Of a stretch of 64,000 nucleotides of DNA, positions 8,476 through 17,597 are shown piece after piece. The stretch comes from Cellvibrionaceae bacterium. GTDB taxonomy: Bacteria; Pseudomonadota; Gammaproteobacteria; Pseudomonadales; Cellvibrionaceae. Position 1 is the first letter of the stretch. The number at the start of each line of letters is the position of its first letter. A program made the position numbers and the translations under genes. Location of the stretch: assembly GCA_021151695.1 (NCBI GenBank), contig JAGKWU010000001.1, forward strand, positions 1-64,000, written 5' to 3'. Under the pieces are notes generated by a model, which saw nothing but the letters and a program-made list of their open reading frames with translations, ran no database searches and was not told the DNA's origin.

Positions 8476-11400
8476 GTTGTTTGTTGTGTTGCGCTCCTCT
8501 CTATTTTTCACCTCGTTGAAGCCAAAACCGAAAAATTTCCCGCTCCGGCTTTCGTTCCAGATCAGGTTGTCAGTGACGGAAAAGTGGTTTATTTGCTCAG
8601 TGCCAGTAATAAGCAAATATTTCGTTGGTCCATGGCTGCGGGTGAATATCTTAGCCCTTGGACGGTGGGGCTGGCCCAAGGTGGCAATACACTGGCTCCG
8701 TCAAAAATAGCTGTATCTGCTGTTCATCAGCGCATTTACCTGGGCTACAGTACAGGTGCTATCCGCTATATCAATGTGTCGGGCGATCCGTCCGAGGTGG
8801 CCTTTGCCAATACGCCAGCCGCAGTTAATGGATTGGCGATAGCGGGAAAATATGTCTTGGCTCAGGACTACAGTGGTGTTTGGGCAACCCATCATATTTT
8901 CGATCAGGCGGGCACTAAAACAGATAGTAAAGAATGGAATTATTTCTCCCGTGATTACACCTGGGATGTAAAAACTTCACGCATTTTGTTTTTGCAGGAT
9001 TCCCATTATCCCAACGATTTGCGTTACGAAGTAATCAATCAAACCACGGGAAAAATTTCTAGCTCCGGTGACAGCCCCTACAACGGCACCTACGCAATTC
9101 AGCAACCTATTCGTGTGTCAAATGATGGTAAAAATATTCTACTTGGCAGTGGGAATTTCTTCAAAACCCAGGGTTTGGTTTTTGGTGGTTCTTTAGGTGT
9201 GTCAATTACAGACGCGTCCTGGGATGCAGCGGGAACAGTTACGACAATCCGCAACTCAAATAGCGTGACTTTGTTACAACGTTTTGATGCTAACTCTCGT
9301 GTGATTGACCAAAAAACTTTTGATGGTTCTGCCATTGGTATATTCGGCTACGCTGCTAATAAATTTACGATAGTGACGAGAGTAAATGGTTTCGTTACTT
9401 ACTCTACTTATACCGCGAGCGACGATACGGACGGTGATGGAATTAAAAACGATAAGGATGCGTTTCCGTTGGATGTGGCAGCCTCAGCGGATACTGATGG
9501 TGATGGCTATCCTGATAAATGGAACAGCGGACGCACGCAAAAAAATAGTACAACAGGTTTGCAGTTGGATGCGTTTCCCAAAGATGCGTTTTGCTATTTG
9601 AAGCTTTCCAATAGCACCAAGTGTGATTACGCCGCGCTTATTGCCCCTTACACGCCGGACAAGGTGGTAAGTGATGGCAATATTGTTTACTTGCTGAGTA
9701 AAGCCGCCAAGCGCGTTTATCGCTGGTCTATTGCGGATGGCGCTTACATAAGTCCTTTGGCGGTTGGTATCGTGCAGGGAACTGGCGTGTTGGCTCCGGA
9801 TGCCATGGCAATTTCCGGGGATGCAACGCGTTTGTACCTGGGCTACAGCACTGGTGCAATCCAATATATTACGGTCAAAACCGCTGCAGCTGAGCGTCTC
9901 TTTGCAACAATTTCCGGCAGTGTTGGCGAGTTGTTTGTGGCTGGTAAATACCTCATTGCGCGCGAAAGTTCCCTTTACGGTTATCGTTCAATTATCAATA
10001 GCTCCGGTGTTGTTATTGAGCGAGCCTGGAGTTATGACCTGGAAAATTTCTGGGATCAGTCGAGCGCACGAGCCTATTTTATCGATGGATCTTATTTTGG
10101 TTATTACCAGCTTGACCAGGCAACAGGTAAGTCGAGCAACTATTGGGAGCGATATGCATACACCAATCCCAATATGATAAGTGTTTCTCCCGACGGCCAA
10201 AAAATACTGTTGGGTACTGGCGCTATGTACGCCAAGTCAACTATGAACCAGATTTCCTCCTTGGGGTACAGCCTGCAATCCTCCAGATGGCTTTCCAATA
10301 ATGTGTTTGTTGGATTAACAAACACAGATGGTGCAACTTTATTACAAAGACGTAGCGACACGGGACAATTGTTGGAGCAGGTGAATTATGCCGGCGCGCC
10401 GCTGGGAGTTTATGGCAACAGTAATCGCATGGCATTGCTGACCCTTAACAATAACGCAGTGACTATTCGAACATTTGTGCCCAGTAACGATACTGATGGG
10501 GATGGCGTGGATAACACCACCGATGCATTTCCCAATGATGTTGCCGCATCGGTCGATAGCGATCGCGATGGTTATCCCGATTCGTGGAATTCTGGTCGTA
10601 CGCAAGCCGATAGCGCGACGGGTTTGACGCTTGATGCCTTTGCACAAGATGCTGCCTGCTATAACGCATCTCACGGTAGTGGTGGTGTTTGTAATTACGC
10701 CGCTACAGTACCTAACTTCACACCGGATCAAATTGTGAGTGATGGTACAACCGTTTATTTACTGAGTATCGCCAACAAGCGCGTATACCGCAAAGATATT
10801 GCTACGGGCAACTATATCAATCCATTGGTGGTTGGTATCAAGGAAGGTGATATTTTAACGGCTCCGTTAAAGATGGCCTTGGCTACAACACAAAATCGTT
10901 TGTATCTCATTTATCAATCCGGTGCAATTCGCTACATAAAACTTGGCGAAGTGAAAGAGAACCCATTCCTGTCGGCAGCTAATCCGGCATCTGCGCAATT
11001 GATTGCAGCAGGTAATTACGTGTTACTGCAAGACAATAATACTTTGTACACCTATGATCAAAACGCAACGCTGGTTACTTCTAACTATTTCAATGGCCAA
11101 ACTTATACCTGGGATCCTGTAGCCTCCAAGCTCTATAGCGTCGGGGGGGGCGAGATAAGGTATAAGTTAATAAATCAGTCCACCGGGTTATTTACACAAT
11201 CTAATTCGGTTTACAACTATTACGTAAATCTCGGCAATCTTCCTGTACTGGTATCTCTGGACGGGCAAAAAGTGCTGAGTGCCACTGGTTCGCTTTATGA
11301 TTCGACAGAATTAATCTGGCGCGCCTCACTCGGTCTCGATGGTCCAATGGTTGGAGCTTTGTGGTTGCAGGACAATCAATTGGTGACACTCACAACTAAA

Positions 11401-14400
11401 GAGGGAAATACGCTTTTACAAAGACGCGATTCCAACTTGCACGTGGTCGAACAGGTAAGTATCAACGGGTCTGCCTTGGGCGTTTATGGTAGTGCCCAGA
11501 AAATGTTGGTAATGGTAATAAAGGATGGCACAGTTTCCAGTTACGCTTACATTCCCAATGATGACTCGGATGGTGATGGTGTTACAAACCTGAGTGATGC
11601 TTTTCCCAATGATGTCGCGGCGTCTGTTGATTCGGATCGTGATGGTTATCCGGATGCATGGAATTCTGGCTATACCCAAACGGATAGTGCAACTGGCCTG
11701 CAGCTTGATGCATTTCCCCAGGACTCAGCTTGTTTTGAGTTGGCTCAAAGTAGTGGAGGAGGGTGTGGTATAGCAGCGACTATAGGTAACTTTATGTCTG
11801 ATCAGATTGTAAGTGATGGCAATATTATTTATTTGCTCAGCAAAGCCAATAAGCGTGTTTATCGTTGGTCCGTTACCAATGGTGCTTATCTAAATCCTAT
11901 AATAGTGGGACAGCAAATTGGCGCCACCACAATTGCGCCAAATAAAATCGCCATCCAGAAAAATCAGAACAGGCTTTATCTTGGATATAGCACGGGCACT
12001 ATCAATTATATTAATTTGAATGGTGGTGGTGAGACCTTGTTTACCAGTGTGACGAGTTCTGTAGAAGGGCTTATGGCCGCTGGAAATTATTTAGTGGTCC
12101 GCAATAATAGCCAATCCTACTCCATACACAGTGTATTAAATTGGAGTGCTTACCTGGCGGATCGTTATTCGGCTGGCTTAATTTCTGGCGAATACGAGTG
12201 GGATGCTGTTAATTCTCGATTGTATTATGCAGTAAATCCCGATCATGAAAATGTGTTGCAGTGCGAAATTATCAGTCAGGCGACTGGAAAACACTCTGAC
12301 TCGTGCGGTATATATTCTGATGATTTTATCAGCAAGCCTGTTCGCGTTTCTGTAAATGGCCGGTTTGTGTTGTTGGGTACCGGATATATTTATAACGATC
12401 AGGACATGAGCTGGGCTGCATCGCTTGGTGGTGCAATTGTCGATGCGAAATGGTTTAGCGATGGATCCCTGGTGACCTTGAGTAATATCAATGGCGGCAC
12501 CAGATTGCAAAGACGTAATGCCAGGTTGCAAATTCTTGAAGAAGCTAATTACACAGGTACACCTCTGGCGATTTACGGCTCAGCGTCAAAAATGTTTGTG
12601 GTTTTGCAGAATAATGGTGCGCTCGTATTCCAGTCGTACATCCCCAACAACGATTCAGACGGTGATGGTGTAAATAATATTTCTGATGCTTTCCCCAATG
12701 ATCCGGCGGCTTCTGTGGACTCTGACAGGGATGGTTATCCTGATGCCTGGAATGCTGGCTATAGCCAGGTTGATAGTACGAGCGGATTGCAACTTGATGC
12801 GTTTGCGCAAGACGCTTCGTGCTCTAGCGCAAACCAGGGCAACGGCGGGGTTTGTGATTATTCCGCGAGTGTTCCTGCGTTCACACCAGATCAAGTGGTG
12901 AGCGATGGTGGAATTGTTTATTTGTTGGATAAAGCTAATAAGCGCGTCTATCGCTGGTCAATGGCAAGCAAGTCTTATATTGATTCTCTGGTGGTGGGGA
13001 TTAATCAGGCAGGGGTTCTGTTGGCACCATCGAAAATGGCCGTTTCAACATCTCACAATCGCTTGTACCTGGGATACTCCACAGGTGCGATTCAGTACAT
13101 AGATCTGGCAGAAAAAATCGAGCAGCCCTTTGCCGCTTTGCCGTTGGCTGTAAAAGGCCTTGGTGCTGTAGGTGACTACTTGCTTGCACAAGATGATTCC
13201 GGCTCCTACGCGACACACTATGTGTTAAGTAAAAGTGGCGAAATCACTGATACGGAAGGTTGGAATTATTATTCCGATGAGTATCTATGGGACCCTGTGA
13301 GTTCACGTGTTTACTACGTAGCCGATACGCAAAACCCGCGCAGTTTGCGTTACGAAACTATAGGTCAATTGAACGGTAAAATTACCAGTGTTGCAGCCGC
13401 GCCGGATACCTGGAGTTACGCGCTACGCGGCCCCGTCAGTGTGTCGGGTGACGGTAGCAAAATTTCTTTAAGCAGCGGTGATGTGTTTGCCACCTCCAAT
13501 TTAGCGCGCACCAGCAAAATCAATGGAAGCTTTGTTGACACTCAGTGGCTGGGTAATTTGCTCGCTACTGTGGAGTCATCCGGTGATATTAAATTATGGG
13601 ACGGTACCAATTTTGCGCTACTGAATAGTTTTAATATTTCAGGAACTCCGCTGAGATTATTGAAAGATGGTGATGATTTGATATTGGTCCGTAGTCTAAA
13701 CGGCGTAGTTACTTTTAATGCGCTTCCCCTTGGTGATCATGATGGTGACGGACTGCCCGGCTGGTGGGAGGCGCTTTACGGTTTGGATGACGCAAATGCA
13801 TCTGATGCTGTGCTCGACGGTGATGCAGATGGTTTAAGTAATCTTGAAGAGTTCCAATTAAAAACTTTACCGACCTCTGCCGATACCGATGGTGATGGCC
13901 TGTCTGACGGTAACGAGATAAATACGCGCCATACAGACCCGTTGCGGGCTGATACAGACGGAGATGGCCTTTCCGATTATCAAGAGTCGGTTACCTACAA
14001 CACTAATGCTTTGATAGCTGACACTGATGGTGATGGCTTTAGTGACCAGGACGAAATACTTGGCTACGCGACTGATCCAAATGATGCAAACTCGAAGCCG
14101 CAGTCCATCACTATAATGAATCAATTGTTTGAATCGGATGTGCTGCCTGTGTTTTGGGTTAACGCCGCTTCGAACAATGCAAATTGGTATGTAGATTCAT
14201 CACAAGCTTTTGGTGGTGCAAAAAGTCTGCGTTCTGGAAATATCGGCGATTCGGAAAAGAGCGGTGTTGTACTTTCTGGTTTGTTTTCGGCAGGTACTCT
14301 GCAGTTTTATGCGAAAGTGGATGCTGAGTCCTGCTGCGACAAACTTTACGTCTATGTTGACGGCAGCTTACGCCAAACCATTGCCTACTACCAGGCCGCT

Positions 14401-14532
14401 AACTGGGCGCAGTTCAGTGTTGCTTTAGCGAGCGGTTCGCACCAGATTGAATGGCGCTACGTTAAAGATGGCAGTGTGAGCACTGTGAACGATTCTGTAT
14501 GGATCGATAACGTAACTTTTGCCGCGTTCTAG
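8455..14532 (+). CDS. Giant secreted multi-propeller protein with calcium-binding TSP3 hinges (paralogue 2)
   Basis: The start is ATG 8455, giving about 2025 aa; the TTG at 8431 lies before the ribosome-binding site. The architecture matches the preceding gene: signal peptide (cleavage after LVEA), five propeller-like units of about 360 aa, four calcium hinges of the DTDGDGxxNxxDAFP type (near nt 9418, 10490, 11563 and 12650), each followed by a Cys pair, a terminal TSP3 array (13735-14095) and a C-terminal jelly-roll-like domain with the ESCCDK and WIDNVTF motifs. Units are more divergent from one another than in paralogue 1. Equal unit number and a shared leader point to tandem duplication of a complete gene. 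The role is inferred as an extracellular, calcium-stiffened adhesive or binding rod. A 170-aa anchored protein follows 21 nt downstream. Confidence 0.85.
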   Translation: MFARIIKVVCCVALLSIFHLVEAKTEKFPAPAFVPDQVVSDGKVVYLLSASNKQIFRWSMAAGEYLSPWTVGLAQGGNTLAPSKIAVSAVHQRIYLGYSTGAIRYINVSGDPSEVAFANTPAAVNGLAIAGKYVLAQDYSGVWATHHIFDQAGTKTDSKEWNYFSRDYTWDVKTSRILFLQDSHYPNDLRYEVINQTTGKISSSGDSPYNGTYAIQQPIRVSNDGKNILLGSGNFFKTQGLVFGGSLGVSITDASWDAAGTVTTIRNSNSVTLLQRFDANSRVIDQKTFDGSAIGIFGYAANKFTIVTRVNGFVTYSTYTASDDTDGDGIKNDKDAFPLDVAASADTDGDGYPDKWNSGRTQKNSTTGLQLDAFPKDAFCYLKLSNSTKCDYAALIAPYTPDKVVSDGNIVYLLSKAAKRVYRWSIADGAYISPLAVGIVQGTGVLAPDAMAISGDATRLYLGYSTGAIQYITVKTAAAERLFATISGSVGELFVAGKYLIARESSLYGYRSIINSSGVVIERAWSYDLENFWDQSSARAYFIDGSYFGYYQLDQATGKSSNYWERYAYTNPNMISVSPDGQKILLGTGAMYAKSTMNQISSLGYSLQSSRWLSNNVFVGLTNTDGATLLQRRSDTGQLLEQVNYAGAPLGVYGNSNRMALLTLNNNAVTIRTFVPSNDTDGDGVDNTTDAFPNDVAASVDSDRDGYPDSWNSGRTQADSATGLTLDAFAQDAACYNASHGSGGVCNYAATVPNFTPDQIVSDGTTVYLLSIANKRVYRKDIATGNYINPLVVGIKEGDILTAPLKMALATTQNRLYLIYQSGAIRYIKLGEVKENPFLSAANPASAQLIAAGNYVLLQDNNTLYTYDQNATLVTSNYFNGQTYTWDPVASKLYSVGGGEIRYKLINQSTGLFTQSNSVYNYYVNLGNLPVLVSLDGQKVLSATGSLYDSTELIWRASLGLDGPMVGALWLQDNQLVTLTTKEGNTLLQRRDSNLHVVEQVSINGSALGVYGSAQKMLVMVIKDGTVSSYAYIPNDDSDGDGVTNLSDAFPNDVAASVDSDRDGYPDAWNSGYTQTDSATGLQLDAFPQDSACFELAQSSGGGCGIAATIGNFMSDQIVSDGNIIYLLSKANKRVYRWSVTNGAYLNPIIVGQQIGATTIAPNKIAIQKNQNRLYLGYSTGTINYINLNGGGETLFTSVTSSVEGLMAAGNYLVVRNNSQSYSIHSVLNWSAYLADRYSAGLISGEYEWDAVNSRLYYAVNPDHENVLQCEIISQATGKHSDSCGIYSDDFISKPVRVSVNGRFVLLGTGYIYNDQDMSWAASLGGAIVDAKWFSDGSLVTLSNINGGTRLQRRNARLQILEEANYTGTPLAIYGSASKMFVVLQNNGALVFQSYIPNNDSDGDGVNNISDAFPNDPAASVDSDRDGYPDAWNAGYSQVDSTSGLQLDAFAQDASCSSANQGNGGVCDYSASVPAFTPDQVVSDGGIVYLLDKANKRVYRWSMASKSYIDSLVVGINQAGVLLAPSKMAVSTSHNRLYLGYSTGAIQYIDLAEKIEQPFAALPLAVKGLGAVGDYLLAQDDSGSYATHYVLSKSGEITDTEGWNYYSDEYLWDPVSSRVYYVADTQNPRSLRYETIGQLNGKITSVAAAPDTWSYALRGPVSVSGDGSKISLSSGDVFATSNLARTSKINGSFVDTQWLGNLLATVESSGDIKLWDGTNFALLNSFNISGTPLRLLKDGDDLILVRSLNGVVTFNALPLGDHDGDGLPGWWEALYGLDDANASDAVLDGDADGLSNLEEFQLKTLPTSADTDGDGLSDGNEINTRHTDPLRADTDGDGLSDYQESVTYNTNALIADTDGDGFSDQDEILGYATDPNDANSKPQSITIMNQLFESDVLPVFWVNAASNNANWYVDSSQAFGGAKSLRSGNIGDSEKSGVVLSGLFSAGTLQFYAKVDAESCCDKLYVYVDGSLRQTIAYYQAANWAQFSVALASGSHQIEWRYVKDGSVSTVNDSVWIDNVTFAAF

Positions 14533-14553
14533 CAAATACTCATTGGAAGAAAC

Positions 14554-15066
14554 ATGAACAAAAAATTATTGCTTGTCATACCCTTATTATTGATTGGGGC
14601 CGGCGTTGGCTACAAGATTATGCATTCACCAACTGGTGCCGTGGATTCTCCCCAGAAAGGATTTCCAGGTGTAAGCGCGACGTCCTCTGCTACTCTTGAG
14701 GCCACAGCGAGCGCAAATGTATCGTCGGTAGCCGCTGGAAAAGTTACGGCGGCCGGTGCTAGCGCAAGTGTTGCTTATGATCCCAGGTTGGCCAACCTGA
14801 CAGTAACTACTGATAATCCAGCTATTGACTATATTCGTGGTGAGGGTGGGGTTGTTATTGCGGAAATCGATAATGATCCCAATAATATTTCTTACAAAAA
14901 GCCCTTAAAAGAATATCAATACTATCAAGGTAAAGTGCGGACCATGACTCGCTATGAGTACTACAAAACGGAAATAGTCACTACCACAATTGATGTCGCC
15001 TATAAACCCGATGGTTCTGTGTTGGATTACCGTGAGCAAACTGCAACGCAAAAATTGGGGCAGTAA
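14554..15066 (+). CDS. Small membrane-anchored hypothetical protein (170 aa)
   Basis: One N-terminal hydrophobic helix (residues 4-19, LLLVIPLLLIGAGVGY) is followed by a low-complexity Ala/Ser/Thr/Val stretch (about 40-75) and a charged, tyrosine-rich C-terminal part (EYQYYQGKVRTMTRYEYY). It probably sits in the inner membrane with the C-terminal domain in the periplasm. It begins 21 nt after the second giant gene with GGAAG upstream, so it is likely co-transcribed and might take part in export, anchoring or assembly. No family is recognised. A strong terminator follows. Confidence 0.65.
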   Translation: MNKKLLLVIPLLLIGAGVGYKIMHSPTGAVDSPQKGFPGVSATSSATLEATASANVSSVAAGKVTAAGASASVAYDPRLANLTVTTDNPAIDYIRGEGGVVIAEIDNDPNNISYKKPLKEYQYYQGKVRTMTRYEYYKTEIVTTTIDVAYKPDGSVLDYREQTATQKLGQ

Positions 15067-15100
15067 ATAGTAGGCCCGCTTGCACATTATGTTTTGTATG

Positions 15101-15126
15101 AAGCCAGCGCAATGCTGGCTTTTTTC
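15101..15126 (+). terminator. Rho-independent terminator
   Basis: An 8-bp stem (aagccagc / gctggctt) with a GCAAT loop and a T run. It ends the giant-gene/anchored-protein transcript and, lying before the convergent pseudouridine synthase gene, insulates it. Confidence 0.9.
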
Positions 15127-15151
15127 TTGGGTGGAGAAAAGAGTTAATGAA

Positions 15152-16009
15152 TCACTTGTTGAATTGTTGTTCTGGAGACAGTTCAACAATTAATTCTCGC
15201 CCACTAAACGGACAAACAAATTCCAATCGATAAGCCAGCAACTGCAAGCCCGAACTTGCCGTGGTTCCGTAAATTCTATCGCCAATAATCGGATAACCTG
15301 CATTGGATAAATGTCGGCGGATTTGGTGTTTGCGGCCGGTTTCTATGTGAACGTCGAGCAAGGTTTTGTTGTCGGTTGCGGTGATTTTTTTGATGTTGGT
15401 GATTGCGGATTTTTCATCCAGTGGTTGGTTAATCGTTAGGCCTTCATCAGACAATTGCCAATCGCCTTTTACCCATGCCTGGTAAAACTTGCGCATATCG
15501 CGGGCCTGGAAGAGGGTGGATAACTTCGCAGCGGCCTGGTTGTCGTGGGCGATGATGATAAGGCCGGCAGCGTCTGCATCGAGACGGTGCACGAGAAAAC
15601 ACTCGCGCTGATGTTTTCCTTGCGAATATTCGCCATTCACTTCAACCCAACGTAAAATGCTGCAGTGGTCGCCCCACTGGGAGCCTTGCGATAACATGCC
15701 GGCCGGTTTGTACCAGATGCTGTAGCGCTCTGCGTCGTAAATCAGTGCGGCGGTTTCCGGTTTGCGCGCTAGCACTTGTGGATCGTAGTAAAGCTGGATG
15801 GTTGATCCTTTATTGAGCAGCTTGGTGGCGCGGCGCAAACGCAATTGTTTGCCTTTGAGTGTCCACCAGACGGCGCCTTTATTCATGGCGTCTTTAATGC
15901 GTTGCTTGGATAGCCCTGTGCCTTCGGCCAGTAAATCCAACGCGGACTGTTCCGGTTTGGTAACAGTGAATTCAAATTTCTGCGGTTTGTCGATGTTGGT
16001 ATCGGTCAT
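15152..16009 (-). CDS. RluA-family RNA pseudouridine synthase
   Basis: The 285-aa enzyme would isomerise specific uridines of rRNA or tRNA to pseudouridine in the cytoplasm. The catalytic motif HRLDADAAGL (consensus HRLDRxTSGL) carries the Asp nucleophile, and GRKHQIRRHL near residue 228 is the second family signature. Residues 15-80 resemble an S4-like RNA-binding N-terminus. The catalytic loop reads ADAAG instead of the usual RxTSG, so its target may differ from RluA, RluC or RluD. It is transcribed divergently from yaeQ with only 27 bp between them, so their promoters must overlap or lie inside the genes. The exact RNA target cannot be told from sequence. Confidence 0.88.
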   Translation of the reverse strand: MTDTNIDKPQKFEFTVTKPEQSALDLLAEGTGLSKQRIKDAMNKGAVWWTLKGKQLRLRRATKLLNKGSTIQLYYDPQVLARKPETAALIYDAERYSIWYKPAGMLSQGSQWGDHCSILRWVEVNGEYSQGKHQRECFLVHRLDADAAGLIIIAHDNQAAAKLSTLFQARDMRKFYQAWVKGDWQLSDEGLTINQPLDEKSAITNIKKITATDNKTLLDVHIETGRKHQIRRHLSNAGYPIIGDRIYGTTASSGLQLLAYRLEFVCPFSGRELIVELSPEQQFNK

Positions 16010-16036
16010 TCTGTATTTTGGTTAAGTGAGAAAATT

Positions 16037-16576
16037 GTGGCGGAAAAGGCAACTATTTATAAGGCGAATATTACCCTCTCGGATATGGATCGCCATGTAT
16101 ACGGCGATTACAACCTGACGATTGCCTTGCATCCCTCAGAAACACTGGAGCGCATGATGGTGCGTATTCTAGCCTTTTGTTACAGCGCCGCGGAAAATTT
16201 AACCTTCACCAAAGGTTTGTCGTCGATGGATGAGCCTGATTTGTGGTTGAAGCACGATAACGGCACCATCCTTGAGTGGATTGAAGTTGGCCAGCCCGCA
16301 CCAGACCGCCTTAAAAAAGCCTCTGGCCAGTCACAGGCGGTAAAGGTGTTCAGCTATGGTCGTGGGCTGGATATCTGGTGGAAGAATAACAGCGCGGCTA
16401 TAAAGGCCTTGCCTAAAGTGTCGATCAATTATTTTGCGGCTGATGAGCTGCAACCGCTGGTGGCAATGGCAGATAAGACCATGAGCCTGACCGTGACCAT
16501 TACCGAATCAATTGCCTATGTGGCAAACCAGCAGCAGAGCATTGAGTTGGAGCTGCGCGAGATGGAGTCCCTTTAA
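16037..16576 (+). CDS. yaeQ: YaeQ family protein
   Basis: The 179-aa protein matches YaeQ throughout, starting ATIYKANITLSDMDRHVY and containing the conserved DLWLKHDNGTILEWIEVG block and an SYGRG segment. The family has a PD-(D/E)XK nuclease-like fold; its cellular role is not well defined, although E. coli YaeQ was linked to suppression of RfaH loss. Translation starts at GTG 16037 after a GAGA sequence. The stop codon overlaps the ATG of the thioredoxin-like gene by one base (TAATG), implying translational coupling. Confidence 0.9.
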   Translation: MAEKATIYKANITLSDMDRHVYGDYNLTIALHPSETLERMMVRILAFCYSAAENLTFTKGLSSMDEPDLWLKHDNGTILEWIEVGQPAPDRLKKASGQSQAVKVFSYGRGLDIWWKNNSAAIKALPKVSINYFAADELQPLVAMADKTMSLTVTITESIAYVANQQQSIELELREMESL

Positions 16577-17424
16577 TGAATATTGTTGAAATCAACCTGG
16601 AAAATGCCAAAGAGCTGCTGATAGATGAGTCGTTCAAACGTCCGGTACTGGTGGACTTTTGGGCCGACTGGTGCGCGCCTTGCAAGAGCTTGATGCCCAT
16701 TCTCGAAAAACTGGCCAATGAATATCAGGGCGCGTTTTTGCTGGCCAAGGTAAATGCGGATGAAATGGGCATGATTTCCGCTCAATTCGGTGTGCGCAGC
16801 TTGCCTACCGTCATGCTGATGAAAGATGGCCAGCCTATCGATGGTTTTGCCGGTGCGTTACCAGAGGTACAGGTGCGCGAGTTACTGGCCAAGCATTTGC
16901 CCAAGCCCTGGGAAAAGCCGGTTGAAGAAGCGCAAGCGCTCATCATGGCCGGTGATTTTGCAGGTGCTTTGCCGCTGCTGCGTTCCGCCTATGAAGAGTC
17001 GGGGCAACTTGCGGCTATTGCGTTGTTTATGGCGCAGTGCCACTTGGAGCTGAACCGTATTGATAACGCCGAAGCGGTATTGGCCGGTATCAAGATGGTG
17101 GATCAGGATAGTTTTTATGAGCAGTTGATGGCTCAGGTGGCGCTGAAAAAACAGGCGGCAAAAACACCGGAGCTGGTAGCCCTTGAGGCCGCCCATGAGG
17201 CAGAGCCTGACAATATGGAGATAGCTTACCAATTGGCCGTGCAATACAACGCAGAGGGCACCCATCGCCCGGCATTGGAGCTGCTGATGGCCATTTTGCG
17301 TAAAGATCGCAACCATGCCGAGGGCGCTGCGCGAAAGGCATTCACGGACATTCTGGTGGCTTTGGGCAAGGGTGATCCGCTGGCTATCGAATTCCAACGT
17401 AAATTATTTACGTTGCTTTACTAG
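16576..17424 (+). CDS. cnoX: Chaperedoxin CnoX (YbbN): thioredoxin domain plus TPR-like C-terminus
   Basis: Residues 1-110 form a thioredoxin fold with an intact WCAPC redox site (Cys33 and Cys36), and residues 115-282 form TPR-like helices typical of YbbN/CnoX. The family holds unfolding proteins under oxidative or bleach stress and passes them to GroEL or DnaK. E. coli CnoX lacks the two active cysteines; this protein keeps both and so probably also has disulfide reductase activity. It is translationally coupled to yaeQ. The 282-aa length is normal for the family. Confidence 0.9.
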   Translation: MNIVEINLENAKELLIDESFKRPVLVDFWADWCAPCKSLMPILEKLANEYQGAFLLAKVNADEMGMISAQFGVRSLPTVMLMKDGQPIDGFAGALPEVQVRELLAKHLPKPWEKPVEEAQALIMAGDFAGALPLLRSAYEESGQLAAIALFMAQCHLELNRIDNAEAVLAGIKMVDQDSFYEQLMAQVALKKQAAKTPELVALEAAHEAEPDNMEIAYQLAVQYNAEGTHRPALELLMAILRKDRNHAEGAARKAFTDILVALGKGDPLAIEFQRKLFTLLY

Positions 17425-17597
17425 ATTTTGCGTTTGCCAAATAGTCCGGTCTACCAAATCTCGGTAAACTTGTTCGTGAGTTGGAGTTTGGGGCACCCCC
17501 GGAGTTTGAGACACGGGGAATGACCTCGCAATGGCTGACCTTACTGACCTGACCAGGTGCAAGCCAACAATACCAAACAATCTGTTTTGAGGATTCA

